Origin: Methylomonas rapida
GTDB lineage: Bacteria > Pseudomonadota > Gammaproteobacteria > Methylococcales > Methylomonadaceae
Assembly (NCBI RefSeq): GCF_024360925.2
Contig: NZ_CP113517.1
Span: 682,001 to 746,000 of the forward strand
Direction of reading: 5' to 3'
Length of the DNA stretch: 64,000 nucleotides
Shown: piece after piece, positions 43,730 to 54,184 of the stretch
Numbering within the stretch: the stretch's first letter is position 1
How the letters are laid out: each line of letters opens with the position of its first letter
Notes under the pieces: generated by a model
Told to the model about the DNA's origin: nothing
Seen by the model: only the letters and a program-made list of their open reading frames with translations
The model's database searches: none
Made by a program: the position numbers and the translations under genes

Positions 43730-45001
43730 TCAGGCGTTACCCGGCAACAACGTGCATTCAAACCCTCTTGAGCGCAGTTTTTTGCAATAGGATCTGGCCT
43801 CGTTTTGATCGAGACCGCTCCATTCGGTGCGCCACAGTTGCTTACCCTTGATCTTTTGCCTGACGACTTGAGGTTGTCCACTGTTACCCGTCGCTCCCAA
43901 AACATGGCGGGCTTTTTTTAGTTCGACATCGGCGTCGGTTTTACGGCGGTGATCGCCCAGCATGACGGCCCAATCGGAATGAGATGACTCGACTCTGGCA
44001 TATCTGCTTTTAACCGAACGTTTAGCCGCTTGTCGAGAAGGGTGGTTGGGACGGATATCGATGGCCTCGGAACTGCCGGAACCACTGTCGGCGCCCATTT
44101 GCTCCGCGCTACCGGCGCAGCGATTCGACGATAACTGAAACGGCGGCGGCTCGTAGCTGGCGTCGACCAATTGTTCGACTCGCATGCCCGCGACACCCGC
44201 TTGGGCTTTTTCAAAGCCCAAATCCAGTAAATTGCCCATTTGCTTGAAACGTTCCGCGCTGCTGTGCGCCCCAAGCAATACGCCGATCAGGCGGCGGCCG
44301 TCACGCTTGGCGGAGGCAATCAGGTTATAACCCGAGCCGCAGGTAAAGCCGGTTTTCAAGCCGTCGGCATCCGGATAGGTTTTCAAAATCTTGTTGGTAT
44401 TCGGCAGCACCCGGCCTTTGTAGGCAAATTCGGTCGCCGAAAAATAGCGATAATATTGCGGAAAATCCCGTATCAACGCGGCGGACAACAAGGCCAGGTC
44501 GCGGGCGCTGCTGATCTGGCCTTCATCGGGTAAACCGCTGGCATTGTGAAAGGCGCTGCTATACATGCTCATGCTGTGCGCTTGTTGCGTCATCATGGAC
44601 GCAAAATTGGCCTCACTGCCGCCAAGTCGTTCGGCCAATAACACGGCTGCATCGTTGGCGGAGCGGGTGGTCACGGCCATGATGGCGTTTTCGACGCTGA
44701 TACTCTGCCCGCGGCGCAGACCCAATCTGGAGCTGGGTTGCCGCGCCGCATGCGCCGATACGGTCAACATTTCGTTCAGCCGCAGGCGCCCCGCTTCAAT
44801 TGCCTGGAAGGTCATGTAGATGGTCATGACCTTGGTCAATGAAGCTGGATACCAGCGATGAGCCGCCTCGACTTCATGTATGACTCGGCCGGTGTCTGCG
44901 TCCATGACGATTGCCGCATAACGCGCGGAAGCAGACAGGCTGTGAGAGAGCAGGAATGCGAGGGACAGCAGGCGTAGGGTTTTCTTCGGGACAGCGTTCA
45001 A
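43730..45001 (-). CDS. D-alanyl-D-alanine carboxypeptidase with C-terminal SPOR domain
   Basis: Periplasmic PBP5-type enzyme trimming the terminal D-Ala of peptidoglycan stem peptides. The 423-aa protein has a signal peptide of about 27 residues (SLSASA). The active-site motifs are SLTK (WYPASLTKVMT), SAN (TRSANDAAVL) and KTG (GLKTGFTCGSG). The C-terminal about 90 residues carry a SPOR-like domain (SDWAVMLG, DQNEARSYCKKLRSRGFECTLLPG) that could target septal glycan. It converges on slyX and is divergent from glnE. Confidence 0.92.
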   Translation of the reverse strand: MNAVPKKTLRLLSLAFLLSHSLSASARYAAIVMDADTGRVIHEVEAAHRWYPASLTKVMTIYMTFQAIEAGRLRLNEMLTVSAHAARQPSSRLGLRRGQSISVENAIMAVTTRSANDAAVLLAERLGGSEANFASMMTQQAHSMSMYSSAFHNASGLPDEGQISSARDLALLSAALIRDFPQYYRYFSATEFAYKGRVLPNTNKILKTYPDADGLKTGFTCGSGYNLIASAKRDGRRLIGVLLGAHSSAERFKQMGNLLDLGFEKAQAGVAGMRVEQLVDASYEPPPFQLSSNRCAGSAEQMGADSGSGSSEAIDIRPNHPSRQAAKRSVKSRYARVESSHSDWAVMLGDHRRKTDADVELKKARHVLGATGNSGQPQVVRQKIKGKQLWRTEWSGLDQNEARSYCKKLRSRGFECTLLPGNA

Positions 45002-45184
45002 TGTGTTAAATCTCTGCAGATTAATGACCTAACGGTTGAGTCTGCCATTTAAACAGAATTATCGCCGGCAAAAAAGCCCCAATTTGCATCGAAACGCCAT
45101 TGTTTTGCCAAGGCACGCAACATTAGGGCCTATTGAACAGTTTAGGTATCATTGGCGGTTTAGTCGTTACCTCGGAAGTTGCCC

Positions 45185-48055
45185 ATGCCTCTCAAGACCT
45201 TGCTAGTCCAACATGCCGCGCATGTCCCGGAAACCTTGCAAAGCGAAGCCTCTGTGTTGGTCGAGAAATTGGAAGAGAAACTGACGCCCGAGGATTGGAG
45301 TGTTTTCGATAACGCACTATTTTGCAACTCCGTCTTGAAGGTTTGCAGCTGCAGTCAATTCGTCGGTGAAAGTTGGTTGCGCGACCCCGGCATGATTGCC
45401 GATTTGGTTCGGTCTGGCGACTTGTTCTCGCCGCTGCGCCGCGAAGCCTATCTGTCCGTACTGCAGGCTGAAACCTACGATGGCGAAGCGATGCTAGCCC
45501 GCCAATTGCGCTTGTTCCGGCGCAGGGAGATGGTGCGTATCGCTTGGCGCGATCTGGCGGGATGGGCGGATCTCGACGAAACCCTGCTGGATTTGACGGC
45601 GTTGGCCGAGGCCTGTATTCAAACCGCGCTGGATTTTTTCTATCGGCAAGCCTGTCAGCGTTGGGGGACGCCAACACTGGCCAATGGCAGTCCCTTCAAT
45701 ATTGTCGTATTGGGGATGGGCAAGCTCGGTGCCTGGGAGCTGAATTATTCGTCCGATATCGATCTGATTTTTGCCTATGCCGAAGACGGGATTTTGACCG
45801 AGAAAAAGGAAATCACTTATGGCGAGTTTTTTACTCGCGTCTGCCGGTCGCTGGTGAAAGCGCTGGATGAGATCACCGTCGATGGTTTTGTCTTTCGCAC
45901 CGACGTGCGCCTGCGGCCGTTTGGTGATAGTGGGCCCTTGCTGATGAATTTCGAAGGCATGGAACACTATTATTTGACCCAGGCCCGCGAATGGGAGCGT
46001 TACGCGATGATCAAGGCGCGGCAAGTAGCGGGAGATTTCGAAACCGGTAAACAATTGGCGGCGATGATCAAGCCTTTCGTCTACCGGCGTTATCTGGATT
46101 ACGGCGCCTTTGAGGAGCTGCGCTCATTGAAGTTTCAAATTACTCAGGAGTTGAAGCGCAAGGACAGGATGGAAAACATAAAGCTTGGACCGGGCGGTAT
46201 TCGGGAAGTGGAATTCATCGGCCAGGCTTTCCAATTGATTAGGGGAGGGCAGGAACACGCCCTGCAACAGCGGGAAATACAAGTCATACTCGAAGCCTTG
46301 GAAGAGCTGGAACTGATGACCAAGGACGATGTGGCGACGCTCAAGTTTGCCTATCGTTTCCTGCGCCGGGTGGAGAATCACATTCAGCAATACCAAGACA
46401 AACAAACCCACGACTTACCGAAGAGTGAGCTGGTGCAACAGGTTCTGGCCTATTCGCTGGATTTCGAGAATTGGGATGATTTCAAGCGAACGCTGGACGA
46501 TGTTCGAGACAGTGTGCATGCCATTTTCGATCAGGTGTTTTCGCTCAGCGAACAGGACAATCAACAATTGGCTACCCGTTCGGTTTGGCTGGGGAACGAC
46601 GAGGAGCAGGCGCTGGAAATCCTGGCCGATTGCGGTTTTGCTAATGCACAGGCCATGTATGACGCCATTTTGAATTTCAAGACCTCACATGCGATCAAAC
46701 GCATGACCAGCAAGGGCGCGGCGGTGTTGGACAGGTTGATGCCGTTGTTGATCGAGCGAGTGCCGCGCGTCGACAATCCGGATGTAGCCTTGAGCCGGAT
46801 TTTGCATTTATTCGAGGCCGTGGCTGGCCGCAATGTCTATTTGTCCCTATTGGCGGAGAATCCGGATGCGCTGACGCAATTGATCAACTTGGCTTCCGCC
46901 AGCCAATGGATTTGCGACTATTTGGCCTTGTATCCGATTTTGTTCGATGAGTTGCTCGATCCGATTGCCTTGTTCGAACCGCTGAAAAAAGCCGACTTGA
47001 GCCGCGACTTACAGCGTGAATTGAGCAAACTCGATCCTCACGACAGCGAACAGTTGATGATCGCGTTGCGGCAATTCAAGCATCAGAACGTGCTGCGGGT
47101 GGCAGCGGCCGACATCATGGGCGTGATTCCGGTGATGATCGTCAGCGATTGCCTGACCTGGATCGCGGAAGCCATTCTGGGGCACGTGCTGGAGCGCGCC
47201 TGGCAAATGCTCAGCGAAAAACATGGCTGTCCGCCCGGTACCCGAGCCGAAACCGCCAGCCGATTCGGCATCGTCGGCTTCGGTAAGTTCGGCGGCATCG
47301 AGCTCGGTTATGCTTCCGATCTGGATTTGGTGTTTTTGTATGATTGCGCCGATGCCAATGCAATGACCGATGGCGACAAGCCGATCAATAGCGGGCAGTT
47401 CTATCTGCGTCTTGGGCAAAAGATTCGGCATATTTTGGATACCAAAATGTTGTCGGGTGTACTGTACGAAGCCGATTTACGCCTGCGTCCCAATGGCGAT
47501 TCCGGTTTGCTGGTGACGCATATCCAATACTATGAAGACTATCTGCGGGAAAGCGCCTGGACTTGGGAGCATCAAGCCCTGGTTCGCGGCCGTTTCGTGG
47601 CTGGTGATCCCGTGTTGAAGGCCCAATATGAGGCGATACGCACGCGCATTCTGGCGTTGCCGCGCGATGTGGCCAAGTTAAAGCAGGAAGTGCGGGAAAT
47701 GCGGGAGAAAATGCGGGAAAATCTGGCCAGCAAGCAGGCTGACGTGTTCGATCTAAAGCAAAGCAAGGGCGGTATCGCCGACATCGAATTCATCGTGCAG
47801 TTTGGTGTGCTGGCCGAAACCGCCCGCAATCATAGTCTGGCCACCTATACCGATAACGTGCGCTTGTTGGAAGGGTTGGCGGCGCATGGCTTCATCGGCG
47901 CCGATGATGCGACGACATTGAAAAAGGCTTATTGCGCCTACCGCGATTACGGCCACCATCAAGTGTTGCAAGGCGAAAGCGCGATGGCGAAAGAGGATGA
48001 ATTTGCCGAATTGCGCGCGCAAGTGGATAGGATTTGGCAACAGTTCATGGAATGA
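45185..48055 (+). CDS. glnE: Bifunctional glutamine synthetase adenylyltransferase/deadenylase
   Basis: Controls glutamine synthetase by adenylylation and its removal, in response to PII. The 956-aa protein (E. coli 946) has two nucleotidyltransferase domains: GMGKLGAWELNYSSDIDLIF in the N-terminal (deadenylase) half and GFGKFGGIELGYASDLDLVF in the C-terminal (adenylylase) half. Repeated LRLRPFGDSG and LRLRPNGDSG motifs are present in each. GGAAG lies 7 nt before the ATG at 45185; an in-frame TTG two codons earlier is less likely. Confidence 0.96.
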   Translation: MPLKTLLVQHAAHVPETLQSEASVLVEKLEEKLTPEDWSVFDNALFCNSVLKVCSCSQFVGESWLRDPGMIADLVRSGDLFSPLRREAYLSVLQAETYDGEAMLARQLRLFRRREMVRIAWRDLAGWADLDETLLDLTALAEACIQTALDFFYRQACQRWGTPTLANGSPFNIVVLGMGKLGAWELNYSSDIDLIFAYAEDGILTEKKEITYGEFFTRVCRSLVKALDEITVDGFVFRTDVRLRPFGDSGPLLMNFEGMEHYYLTQAREWERYAMIKARQVAGDFETGKQLAAMIKPFVYRRYLDYGAFEELRSLKFQITQELKRKDRMENIKLGPGGIREVEFIGQAFQLIRGGQEHALQQREIQVILEALEELELMTKDDVATLKFAYRFLRRVENHIQQYQDKQTHDLPKSELVQQVLAYSLDFENWDDFKRTLDDVRDSVHAIFDQVFSLSEQDNQQLATRSVWLGNDEEQALEILADCGFANAQAMYDAILNFKTSHAIKRMTSKGAAVLDRLMPLLIERVPRVDNPDVALSRILHLFEAVAGRNVYLSLLAENPDALTQLINLASASQWICDYLALYPILFDELLDPIALFEPLKKADLSRDLQRELSKLDPHDSEQLMIALRQFKHQNVLRVAAADIMGVIPVMIVSDCLTWIAEAILGHVLERAWQMLSEKHGCPPGTRAETASRFGIVGFGKFGGIELGYASDLDLVFLYDCADANAMTDGDKPINSGQFYLRLGQKIRHILDTKMLSGVLYEADLRLRPNGDSGLLVTHIQYYEDYLRESAWTWEHQALVRGRFVAGDPVLKAQYEAIRTRILALPRDVAKLKQEVREMREKMRENLASKQADVFDLKQSKGGIADIEFIVQFGVLAETARNHSLATYTDNVRLLEGLAAHGFIGADDATTLKKAYCAYRDYGHHQVLQGESAMAKEDEFAELRAQVDRIWQQFME

Positions 48056-48102
48056 GAGTTCGGCAAAGCCCTCATGCGCCAGGGGACGGTCGAGTGAGTC
48101 AT

Positions 48103-48165
48103 TGTGGGAGCGACGCACCGTCGCGATAAATGGCTTCAATTCGCGGCTATGCATCGCTCCTACAA
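48103..48165. repeat. REP-like palindromic element between glnE and erpA
   Basis: TTGTGGGAGCGACGCA at the left edge and TGCATCGCTCCTACAA at the right form an imperfect inverted repeat (14 of 16 positions), with a second pair (TCGCGA, TCGCGG) inside. The GTGGGAGCGACGC end is the style of REP sequences common in Pseudomonas and Xanthomonas relatives. It lies in the intergenic gap of converging genes. Confidence 0.7.
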
Positions 48166-48207
48166 GTAACTTTTATTTGCCGGGGCGATGCCGAGCCTTC
48201 ATGACGG

Positions 48208-48540
48208 TTAGGCTGAAAACGACGAGCCGCAGCCGCAAGTGGTCGTGGCGTTGGGATTGCGGATCACAAACTGGGCACCACTCAGGTCTTCTTTGTAATC
48301 GATTTCGGCGCCTTGCAGATACTGAATGCTCATCGAATCGATCAACACCGTCACGCCGCCTTTTTGAATCTGCGTGTCGTCGTCATTGACCTCTTCATCG
48401 AAGGTAAAACCGTACTGAAAACCCGAGCAGCCGCCGCCGGTGATATAAACCCGAAGCTTCAGGTTGTCGTTGCCTTCTTCCTGGATCAAACCTGCTACTT
48501 TGCTTGCTGCGCTATCGGTAAAAACAATAGGATCGGCCAT
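48208..48540 (-). CDS. erpA: Iron-sulfur cluster insertion protein ErpA
   Basis: A-type carrier (110 aa) delivering clusters to apo-enzymes such as IspG/IspH. Start [19 protein letters not shown], first Cys in [13 protein letters not shown] and C-terminal pair in TCGCGSSF. The LRVYITGG and [38 protein letters not shown] stretch distinguishes it from IscA. It provides a second A-type carrier next to iscA at 18.3 kb. Confidence 0.96.
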   Translation of the reverse strand: MADPIVFTDSAASKVAGLIQEEGNDNLKLRVYITGGGCSGFQYGFTFDEEVNDDDTQIQKGGVTVLIDSMSIQYLQGAEIDYKEDLSGAQFVIRNPNATTTCGCGSSFSA

Positions 48541-48717
48541 GAAAAGTCTCTATAAGTGGTTGAAAAAAAATAATTATGATTTTACCTAGTATTTTAATCA
48601 AGATTTTTCGGCTTGGCTATCGGTAAGTTTTATTGGTTGATTTCGCCCGATGCAATTCTGTATTTTCTTGAGCTTCAATACGTTTATACATCCCCAAAAA
48701 CACAGAAGGAGTGCGCC

Positions 48718-48891
48718 ATGAACGCCACCCATTGGGCCAGAATCAAATGTTTCATCGTGTTGTTCATTTTCATGATCATCAGCATCGGCCCAATTCCAAT
48801 CACCAGCAGCATAGGCCTGTATGTGGTTGTTTTTCGGCCCCTGTGGTTCAAAAAACTGGTTGAAACCGTCTATGCCGACAAGGTTGGCTGA
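48718..48891 (+). CDS. 57-aa small membrane protein
   Basis: MNATHWARIKCFIVLFIFMI is followed by SIGPIPITSSIGLYVVVFRPLWFK, giving one or two short hydrophobic segments and a positively charged end. GAAGGAGTGCGCC before the ATG at 48718 is an excellent ribosome-binding site, which supports a real gene. No family is recognised. A short membrane or stress peptide is possible. Confidence 0.6.
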   Translation: MNATHWARIKCFIVLFIFMIISIGPIPITSSIGLYVVVFRPLWFKKLVETVYADKVG

Positions 48892-49093
48892 CGGCTGAAA
48901 TACTGCTTTTTTATGCACCAACATCGTGCGAATTGACGCACCAATCCTGAGCGCCGATGTCGGGTGTATTCGAATCAGTGGCCAAGGTAAGTAATTGCTT
49001 GATCATAAGAAGTTGTAACTAAAAAACTTATTCGATCTGGTCCTGAGTTTGCTTTAGCTGGCACGATTAGATTCAAGCTACAAGGACTCAGGA

Positions 49094-51271
49094 ATGTTGA
49101 AAAGTGCCACGATGAATTTATCCACTCAGGAAAAGTGTTGGCTTCCCTGGTTTGGAAAAACCGGTGCCCTGGCGATGCGCTGGGCGACTTATATCAACCG
49201 CCGCCGTTATGCAGTGCTGGAACAAACCTTTGAAGGGATCGCCGCTACGCGAGTGAATATCTTGACCAGTTGGGCGCAGCAGCAATGGGCTTTTCTGGAG
49301 GGGGTTTCCGCAGAAGTGATACGCGAACTGCCGCGGCCATCCACTGCGTTTTTGCAAGCCAAATTGACGCAAGCTCCAGATTTTTCTGAGCTATTCGTCA
49401 TTGACGCCCAAGGCCGCGTGCTGGTTTCTAGTTTGGCGAGTCGTAAGGATAAGCAAGATTTAGCACCACAGGCTGTCGCCTCGGGTTTGCAGGGGCGGTT
49501 TTTGCACGGCCCCTATATCGATCAGACTACCTTGGACATTGGCCCTTCCAGCTCCCGGTTTCACGATGCCGTGACCTTGATGTTTTATCTGCCACTGCAG
49601 AACCAAGGCAAAGTGGTCGGCTGCTTGTGTGGCAGGGTACCGAACGATGTCTTGGGTGATCTGATTCAGCGCGAGGCCGGGCATATTTTCATCGAGTCCG
49701 GCGACAATTATTTGTTCATGGTCAAATCGGCTTTCGATCCCAGTATAAGACCCGGTACCGCCCTGTCGCGCTCGCGCTTCGAGGACAGCGCTTTCAGTCT
49801 GGGAGACAATCTGAAGCAAGGGGTGCGGACGGCCTTTGGTATCGTGCGTGTCAGACGGCATACGGAACTGGAGTTGATATTCACCGATCCCGCCACCGGA
49901 CAACTGCATCCCGGCGTTCGCGAAACCATCCGCCGCGGCGAAAACCTGTTCGTCACCTATCCGGGCTATTCGGACTACCGCCACATTCCGGTGATAGGCA
50001 AGGGCGTTACCTTCGTGATGCCGGGATCGCGGGATATTTGGGGCATGATGTGCGAAGCCGATCTGGAAGAGGCGTATCGCTTCCGTTCGGTCAATTACCG
50101 GATGATGCGCGTCTATCTGGCGATAAGCTTTTCGAGCTGGCTGATTGCCAGCGGTGTTGGCTATGGCATGCGGCTGGGTGTAATACCCGCGTCGTTGCTG
50201 CAGTTGGGCTTGTTGGCTTTGGGCGCGTTGGCATTTTATCGCTTCGGCTTGAGTCCAATGACGAAGCGCCTGCGAACCATGGCGGGTGTGATACGTGGCC
50301 TGGCGGAAGGCGGCGGCAATCTGGCGCAACGCTTCGAGCGCAAGGAAGCGGCCGCGGACGAGCCGGCCGTGATGGCGCAATGGGTCAACAGTTTCATCGA
50401 TAATCTCGATGGTACGGTCAGCCGCGTGATTCATGCCACCGATGAGATGAGCGATAGCCAGTCGAGGATGCTGGAACGTAATCAAGAAGCCAGCGTGGCG
50501 ACCGGGCAAGTGCTGGATGCGGTGCAAGACATTCTCAATTCACTGAGGCAACAAATGCGGGATATCGATTCCGCGACCCAAGCCACAGCCGACATTCGCG
50601 GCGCCATGCAGCAAGCCGTGGAAAACGCACATCAGCAATTTGACATGGTCAAGCAGCGCACACAAGGCATTCGCCATTCCATCGAGCAATCCTCGCAAAC
50701 CATACGCCGACTCGGTCAGAGTACCGAACTGATCGGCAAGATCGTCAAGGTCATCAACGATATCGCCGACCAAACCAATCTGTTGGCCTTGAATGCGGCG
50801 ATCGAGGCGGCGCGCGCCGGCGAAGCAGGACGCGGCTTTTCTGTCGTGGCGGACGAGGTGCGCAAGCTGGCGGAACGTACCGGTATGGCAACGCACGAAA
50901 TCAGTCAAATGATAGGCACTGTGCAGATTCAGGCGCGCGAAGCCGTGCAAATCATGGAAAACGGCGCGGCCGGGATGGAGGAAGGCTTGCGTCTGGCCGA
51001 GGAGGTGGCGGCCGACAATACCGGCATGCAGGAGATTGTGGAGCGTATGTTCATGCTGATTCAGAGCATTGCCGAAAGCGCCTACAGCTATGGCGCGCGC
51101 GTGCAGGGCGTGGCGGCGATGACCGAGTCGATGCGCGAAGCCCTCGATGAACTCAATTTCAGCGTCGCGCAATCCAGACAGACGTCGCAGAAATTAAAGC
51201 ATTTGGCCAGTCAGTTCCAGGTGACTCAGGTGCAGCAAAGGTCCGTGATGCGTCGTGTCGGCGTGTCATGA
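49094..51271 (+). CDS. Methyl-accepting chemotaxis-type protein with N-terminal sensor and mid-protein membrane helices
   Basis: A 725-aa receptor. The N-terminal about 330 residues form a Cache/PDC-like sensor ([35 protein letters not shown]). It is followed by two close membrane segments ([20 protein letters not shown] and [18 protein letters not shown] at about 340-386). A HAMP-like linker and the methyl-accepting signalling hairpin follow ([48 protein letters not shown]). No hydrophobic helix precedes the sensor, so the sensor may lie in the cytoplasm. Its stop overlaps the EAL gene by 4 bp. CAAGGACTCAGG precedes the ATG. Confidence 0.88.
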   Translation: MLKSATMNLSTQEKCWLPWFGKTGALAMRWATYINRRRYAVLEQTFEGIAATRVNILTSWAQQQWAFLEGVSAEVIRELPRPSTAFLQAKLTQAPDFSELFVIDAQGRVLVSSLASRKDKQDLAPQAVASGLQGRFLHGPYIDQTTLDIGPSSSRFHDAVTLMFYLPLQNQGKVVGCLCGRVPNDVLGDLIQREAGHIFIESGDNYLFMVKSAFDPSIRPGTALSRSRFEDSAFSLGDNLKQGVRTAFGIVRVRRHTELELIFTDPATGQLHPGVRETIRRGENLFVTYPGYSDYRHIPVIGKGVTFVMPGSRDIWGMMCEADLEEAYRFRSVNYRMMRVYLAISFSSWLIASGVGYGMRLGVIPASLLQLGLLALGALAFYRFGLSPMTKRLRTMAGVIRGLAEGGGNLAQRFERKEAAADEPAVMAQWVNSFIDNLDGTVSRVIHATDEMSDSQSRMLERNQEASVATGQVLDAVQDILNSLRQQMRDIDSATQATADIRGAMQQAVENAHQQFDMVKQRTQGIRHSIEQSSQTIRRLGQSTELIGKIVKVINDIADQTNLLALNAAIEAARAGEAGRGFSVVADEVRKLAERTGMATHEISQMIGTVQIQAREAVQIMENGAAGMEEGLRLAEEVAADNTGMQEIVERMFMLIQSIAESAYSYGARVQGVAAMTESMREALDELNFSVAQSRQTSQKLKHLASQFQVTQVQQRSVMRRVGVS

Positions 51272-52164
51272 GTTTGCCTGTTACAGCGCTGCAGCAGGTA
51301 AGTCGGGCCTTGGTGCCGGGGCTTACCGGCATGGTTGGCCACCATGCAGATTTGACGCTACACAGCGCATTTCAACCTATCCTTGATCTCCGTGACGGCC
51401 GGAACATCGGGTTCGAAGGATTGGTGCGGGTACTGCGCGCCGAAGGCGGTTCGGTCACGCCGTTGGCCTTGTTCGATCTGGCCCGGGATGAAGCGGAACT
51501 GGTCCATGTGGACAGGCTCTGCCGGGCCTTGCATGTTTGCAATTTTGTCAGGTTGGACGCGGGGGATGGGCTGTTATTTTTGAACGTCAATCCCGTGGTC
51601 AGTATTCGTGGCCGGTTTTTTGGCCCGTTTTTCGAGGAGTTTCTGAGTCAGGTGGGTTTGCCGCCCGAGCGGGTGGTGATCGAAATCTTGGAAGGCTCGG
51701 TATTGGATGACCAACAGCTGGCGGATTCGATAGCCTTTTACCGGGAGCGAGGCTGCCTGGTGGCCATCGATGACTTTGGGGTTGGTCACTCCAATTTTGG
51801 CCGCATCTGGCAGATCAAACCCGACATCGTCAAACTGGATCGTTCCATGCTGACATTTGCCCGCGCGAATGAATGCGCGCGTCGGGCCTTGCCCAGTCTG
51901 GTCACAATCCTGCGTGAAGCCGGCTGCCTGGTCATCGTCGAAGGTGTCGAGGATGAATTCGAGGCCATGCTGGCGTTGGAATCGCGCGCCGATTTTGCCC
52001 AGGGTTACTACTTTGGTTTTCCTGCGGTCGTGCCGAATGCCCAAACGGCGACAGCTAAATGGCGCGCCTTGCTTGAACGTTCCGAGGGGACGATGGCGGA
52101 AGTGGTGGCGAGAGCCTGCCGAGATGTTGGCGAACTTGGGACCCGGCTGCGCCAATCGGCATGA
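51268..52164 (+). CDS. EAL-domain c-di-GMP phosphodiesterase
   Basis: A 298-aa single EAL domain. The motif appears as FEGLVR (E50), followed by [13 protein letters not shown] (E139), [12 protein letters not shown] (D168, D169), KLDRS (K189), VEGVED (E225) and QGYYFG. The catalytic Glu, Asp and Lys residues expected of active phosphodiesterases are present. No sensor is fused; input is probably through the coupled chemoreceptor. The start overlaps its stop by 4 bp (ATGA), as with the kinase/HD-GYP pair. Confidence 0.92.
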   Translation: MSLPVTALQQVSRALVPGLTGMVGHHADLTLHSAFQPILDLRDGRNIGFEGLVRVLRAEGGSVTPLALFDLARDEAELVHVDRLCRALHVCNFVRLDAGDGLLFLNVNPVVSIRGRFFGPFFEEFLSQVGLPPERVVIEILEGSVLDDQQLADSIAFYRERGCLVAIDDFGVGHSNFGRIWQIKPDIVKLDRSMLTFARANECARRALPSLVTILREAGCLVIVEGVEDEFEAMLALESRADFAQGYYFGFPAVVPNAQTATAKWRALLERSEGTMAEVVARACRDVGELGTRLRQSA

Positions 52165-52354
52165 TCCCTGTGAAGCCTCGGTTTGCAGGCGTGCGTAATC
52201 GTTTCAGAAACACATGTTCGTCTGCAGCCAGTTTTTTTCGTGTCCGTATAAGCGGGGTTGTCGCTGTTAAAGTTGGCGTACTTGGCGAGCAGGGAATATG
52301 GTTCGATTGTGTACTTTATTCTGCGGTAAAGACCGTATTGACGGGGTTTGCGGG

Positions 52355-53149
52355 TTATAAGCCGATTTTTGCCGACTTCATCGCAGGGCTAAGGGTGTTT
52401 ATTTCGTGTGAGATCAGAGAATAAAGCTCCCGGGTCCATTCCGGTTGTTGAGGGGCGGCCTCCAGGGCGAAGCGTCTGGGGTCGTGCGGCGCAATCACAA
52501 CTTTCACGTTTTCGGCTCCCACTTGCGCCGTGAGGACGAAAAGTTCCTCTATTGCTTCATCGCCCATGGCGAGACAACCAATGGATTTGTCTTGGCCATG
52601 GATAAAAATATCCGAACCGGGGTTCGTGCGTCCTTCCTGCCGGGCATGGAAAAGGTCGAATTCATTGGGGTAATTGATTTTCATCGACAAGTGGTAATGA
52701 CTGTTGGGATTCAGGCCCTCGATGCGGTAAATTCCCTCTGGAACCTGCTTGTCCCCTTGGCGTAATTTGGGGCCGCTCATGCCGCTGGCGGCCTGGATGT
52801 CGTAGTTGCGGATGAACTGAAAATCGCCATTGTCTCTAGCCCAGAGCTCCAGTTTCCTTTCCTGTTTAAGGGCAACGAAAGTAACTTCTTTCGGGGGATA
52901 GGAAACCTTGGCCTTGGCGAAATGAGGTTTGAGTTTGTTCGCCGCGTAGGTGCCGTAAATTTGCAAAATGTCGTCCACGGTTCTTTCACCGAGCGGCGGC
53001 GGTGGCAGAGGATACAGGTTTCGGCTGGCCTGGGCTTGAGGTTTAATGGCAGGCGGGATGGTCTTGTGGGTAACCTGCTTGTGGCTGGAGCAGGCACCGA
53101 GCAATTCCGCCAAGGCCAAGATGGCAATGATTTTGACGCTTGATTTCAT
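52355..53149 (-). CDS. L,D-transpeptidase-family (YkuD) lipoprotein
   Basis: A 264-aa protein with lipobox LLGAC at about residue 20. A Pro-rich linker (PLPPPPLGERT) follows, then the YkuD domain: VTFVALKQERKLELW, PEGIYRIEGLNPNSHYHLSMKINYP, and the catalytic HGQDKSIGCLAMGDEAIEEL (HGxxxSxGC). It probably crosslinks meso-DAP residues or attaches lipoproteins to peptidoglycan in the periplasm. It converges on the EAL gene. Closest in layout to ErfK/YafK-type proteins. Confidence 0.87.
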   Translation of the reverse strand: MKSSVKIIAILALAELLGACSSHKQVTHKTIPPAIKPQAQASRNLYPLPPPPLGERTVDDILQIYGTYAANKLKPHFAKAKVSYPPKEVTFVALKQERKLELWARDNGDFQFIRNYDIQAASGMSGPKLRQGDKQVPEGIYRIEGLNPNSHYHLSMKINYPNEFDLFHARQEGRTNPGSDIFIHGQDKSIGCLAMGDEAIEELFVLTAQVGAENVKVVIAPHDPRRFALEAAPQQPEWTRELYSLISHEINTLSPAMKSAKIGL

Positions 53150-53419
53150 ACAGTACGCTTGAAACGAAGTGGAGACCGCAATAGTTTAGCAGGCTGTCGA
53201 AACTCAATCTCATGTCTTAGGCTTTCGTCCTCGGCCTTTAATTTTAGCGAATAGCCCGGATGGTGCTTGCGAAACCACAAGCGAATGTCGTTATGCGAGT
53301 CATGGTCTAAAATTGTCGCTTGGATTTGCCGCCGGAACAGGAAGGCCGTGCTCGGATGATTGTCGAATGAGTTAGCAACCGTGCCGTGAATGATTACACT
53401 CAGTGTGAGAAATAGAGTC

Positions 53420-54184
53420 ATGATTACAAATAATCCTATATCGCGGCGAAGCCTTATGCACTGGCTTGTTGGCGGGTTGGTGCTGACATGCGCAACCCTG
53501 GGTTGCCAGACGCATTCAGCCTCCGATAAGGCTTTGGGCGCGGTTGAGATTCGGAATGAACAGCTGAAAGCCCCATGGCCAGACGCGCGGCCGACTATTG
53601 TGTATGTCTGCGACTTTAGTCTGGACGCTGCCAATTTCAAGGAAAACCAAGGCATCGGCGACAGGTTGCCCGGCCAGAGGTTGCAGCGGCTTGAGCAGCA
53701 TTTGCCTCTGTCGATGGCGAATTCCGACCCTGGGCAACAGGTTGAAAAAATCGTTGCCGAGATGAGTCAAAATTTGATCAAAAGCCTGAAAGACAAAGGT
53801 TTCATGGCGGAGCGGCTTGCTAATCCAAATATCTCCCTGTTGCCTCGCGCCGGCTGGTTGCTGCAAGGCGTGTTTACCGAAGTGGATGAAGGTAATCGGT
53901 TGAAACGCGCCACGATCGGTTTCGGCCAAGGGGCAACCCACATGGAGGTTCAGATTGCCGTCAGCGACTTGGCCAGTGCCAACCCGCGAGAACCCTTCAT
54001 TGTGTTTGGCACCGTCAAAGACCCCAAGAAAATGCCTGGTGCCATCGTCAGCATGAACCCCTATGTGGCGGCTGCCAAGTTCGTGATGGAGAAAAATGCC
54101 ACGGAAAAAGACATCAAAAAGACGGCTGAACAAATCGTCGAGGAAATGCTGAAAAATTTCGCATCCGCCAGCAAACCCAGATGA
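53420..54184 (+). CDS. DUF4410 lipoprotein
   Basis: A 254-aa protein with a signal and lipobox-like CATLGC at about residue 28 and a DUF4410 domain. The domain includes PTIVYVCDFSLDAANF, GWLLQGVFTEVDEGNRLKRATIGFGQGATHMEVQIAVSDL and PGAIVSMNPYVAAAKFV. Function is unknown; members resemble outer-membrane-linked lipoproteins. The ATG at 53420 gives the short signal start; an in-frame ATG at 53390 adds ten residues that do not look like a signal. It is divergent from the YkuD gene with 270 bp of unassigned sequence. Confidence 0.78.
   Translation: MITNNPISRRSLMHWLVGGLVLTCATLGCQTHSASDKALGAVEIRNEQLKAPWPDARPTIVYVCDFSLDAANFKENQGIGDRLPGQRLQRLEQHLPLSMANSDPGQQVEKIVAEMSQNLIKSLKDKGFMAERLANPNISLLPRAGWLLQGVFTEVDEGNRLKRATIGFGQGATHMEVQIAVSDLASANPREPFIVFGTVKDPKKMPGAIVSMNPYVAAAKFVMEKNATEKDIKKTAEQIVEEMLKNFASASKPR

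Noticed and set aside
49058..49074. Possible sigma-54 promoter before the chemoreceptor gene (CTGGCACG)
   Set aside because: The -24 half matches but the -12 half reads TTC where GC is needed.
52161..52424. 87-codon frame between the EAL and L,D-transpeptidase genes
   Set aside because: It overlaps the transpeptidase 3' end, lacks a ribosome-binding site and has no motif.
53146..53655. Minus-strand frame with a hydrophobic start near 53421 overlapping the DUF4410 gene
   Set aside because: Overlap with a well-supported gene, no domain, and basic low-information tail; left as noncoding.
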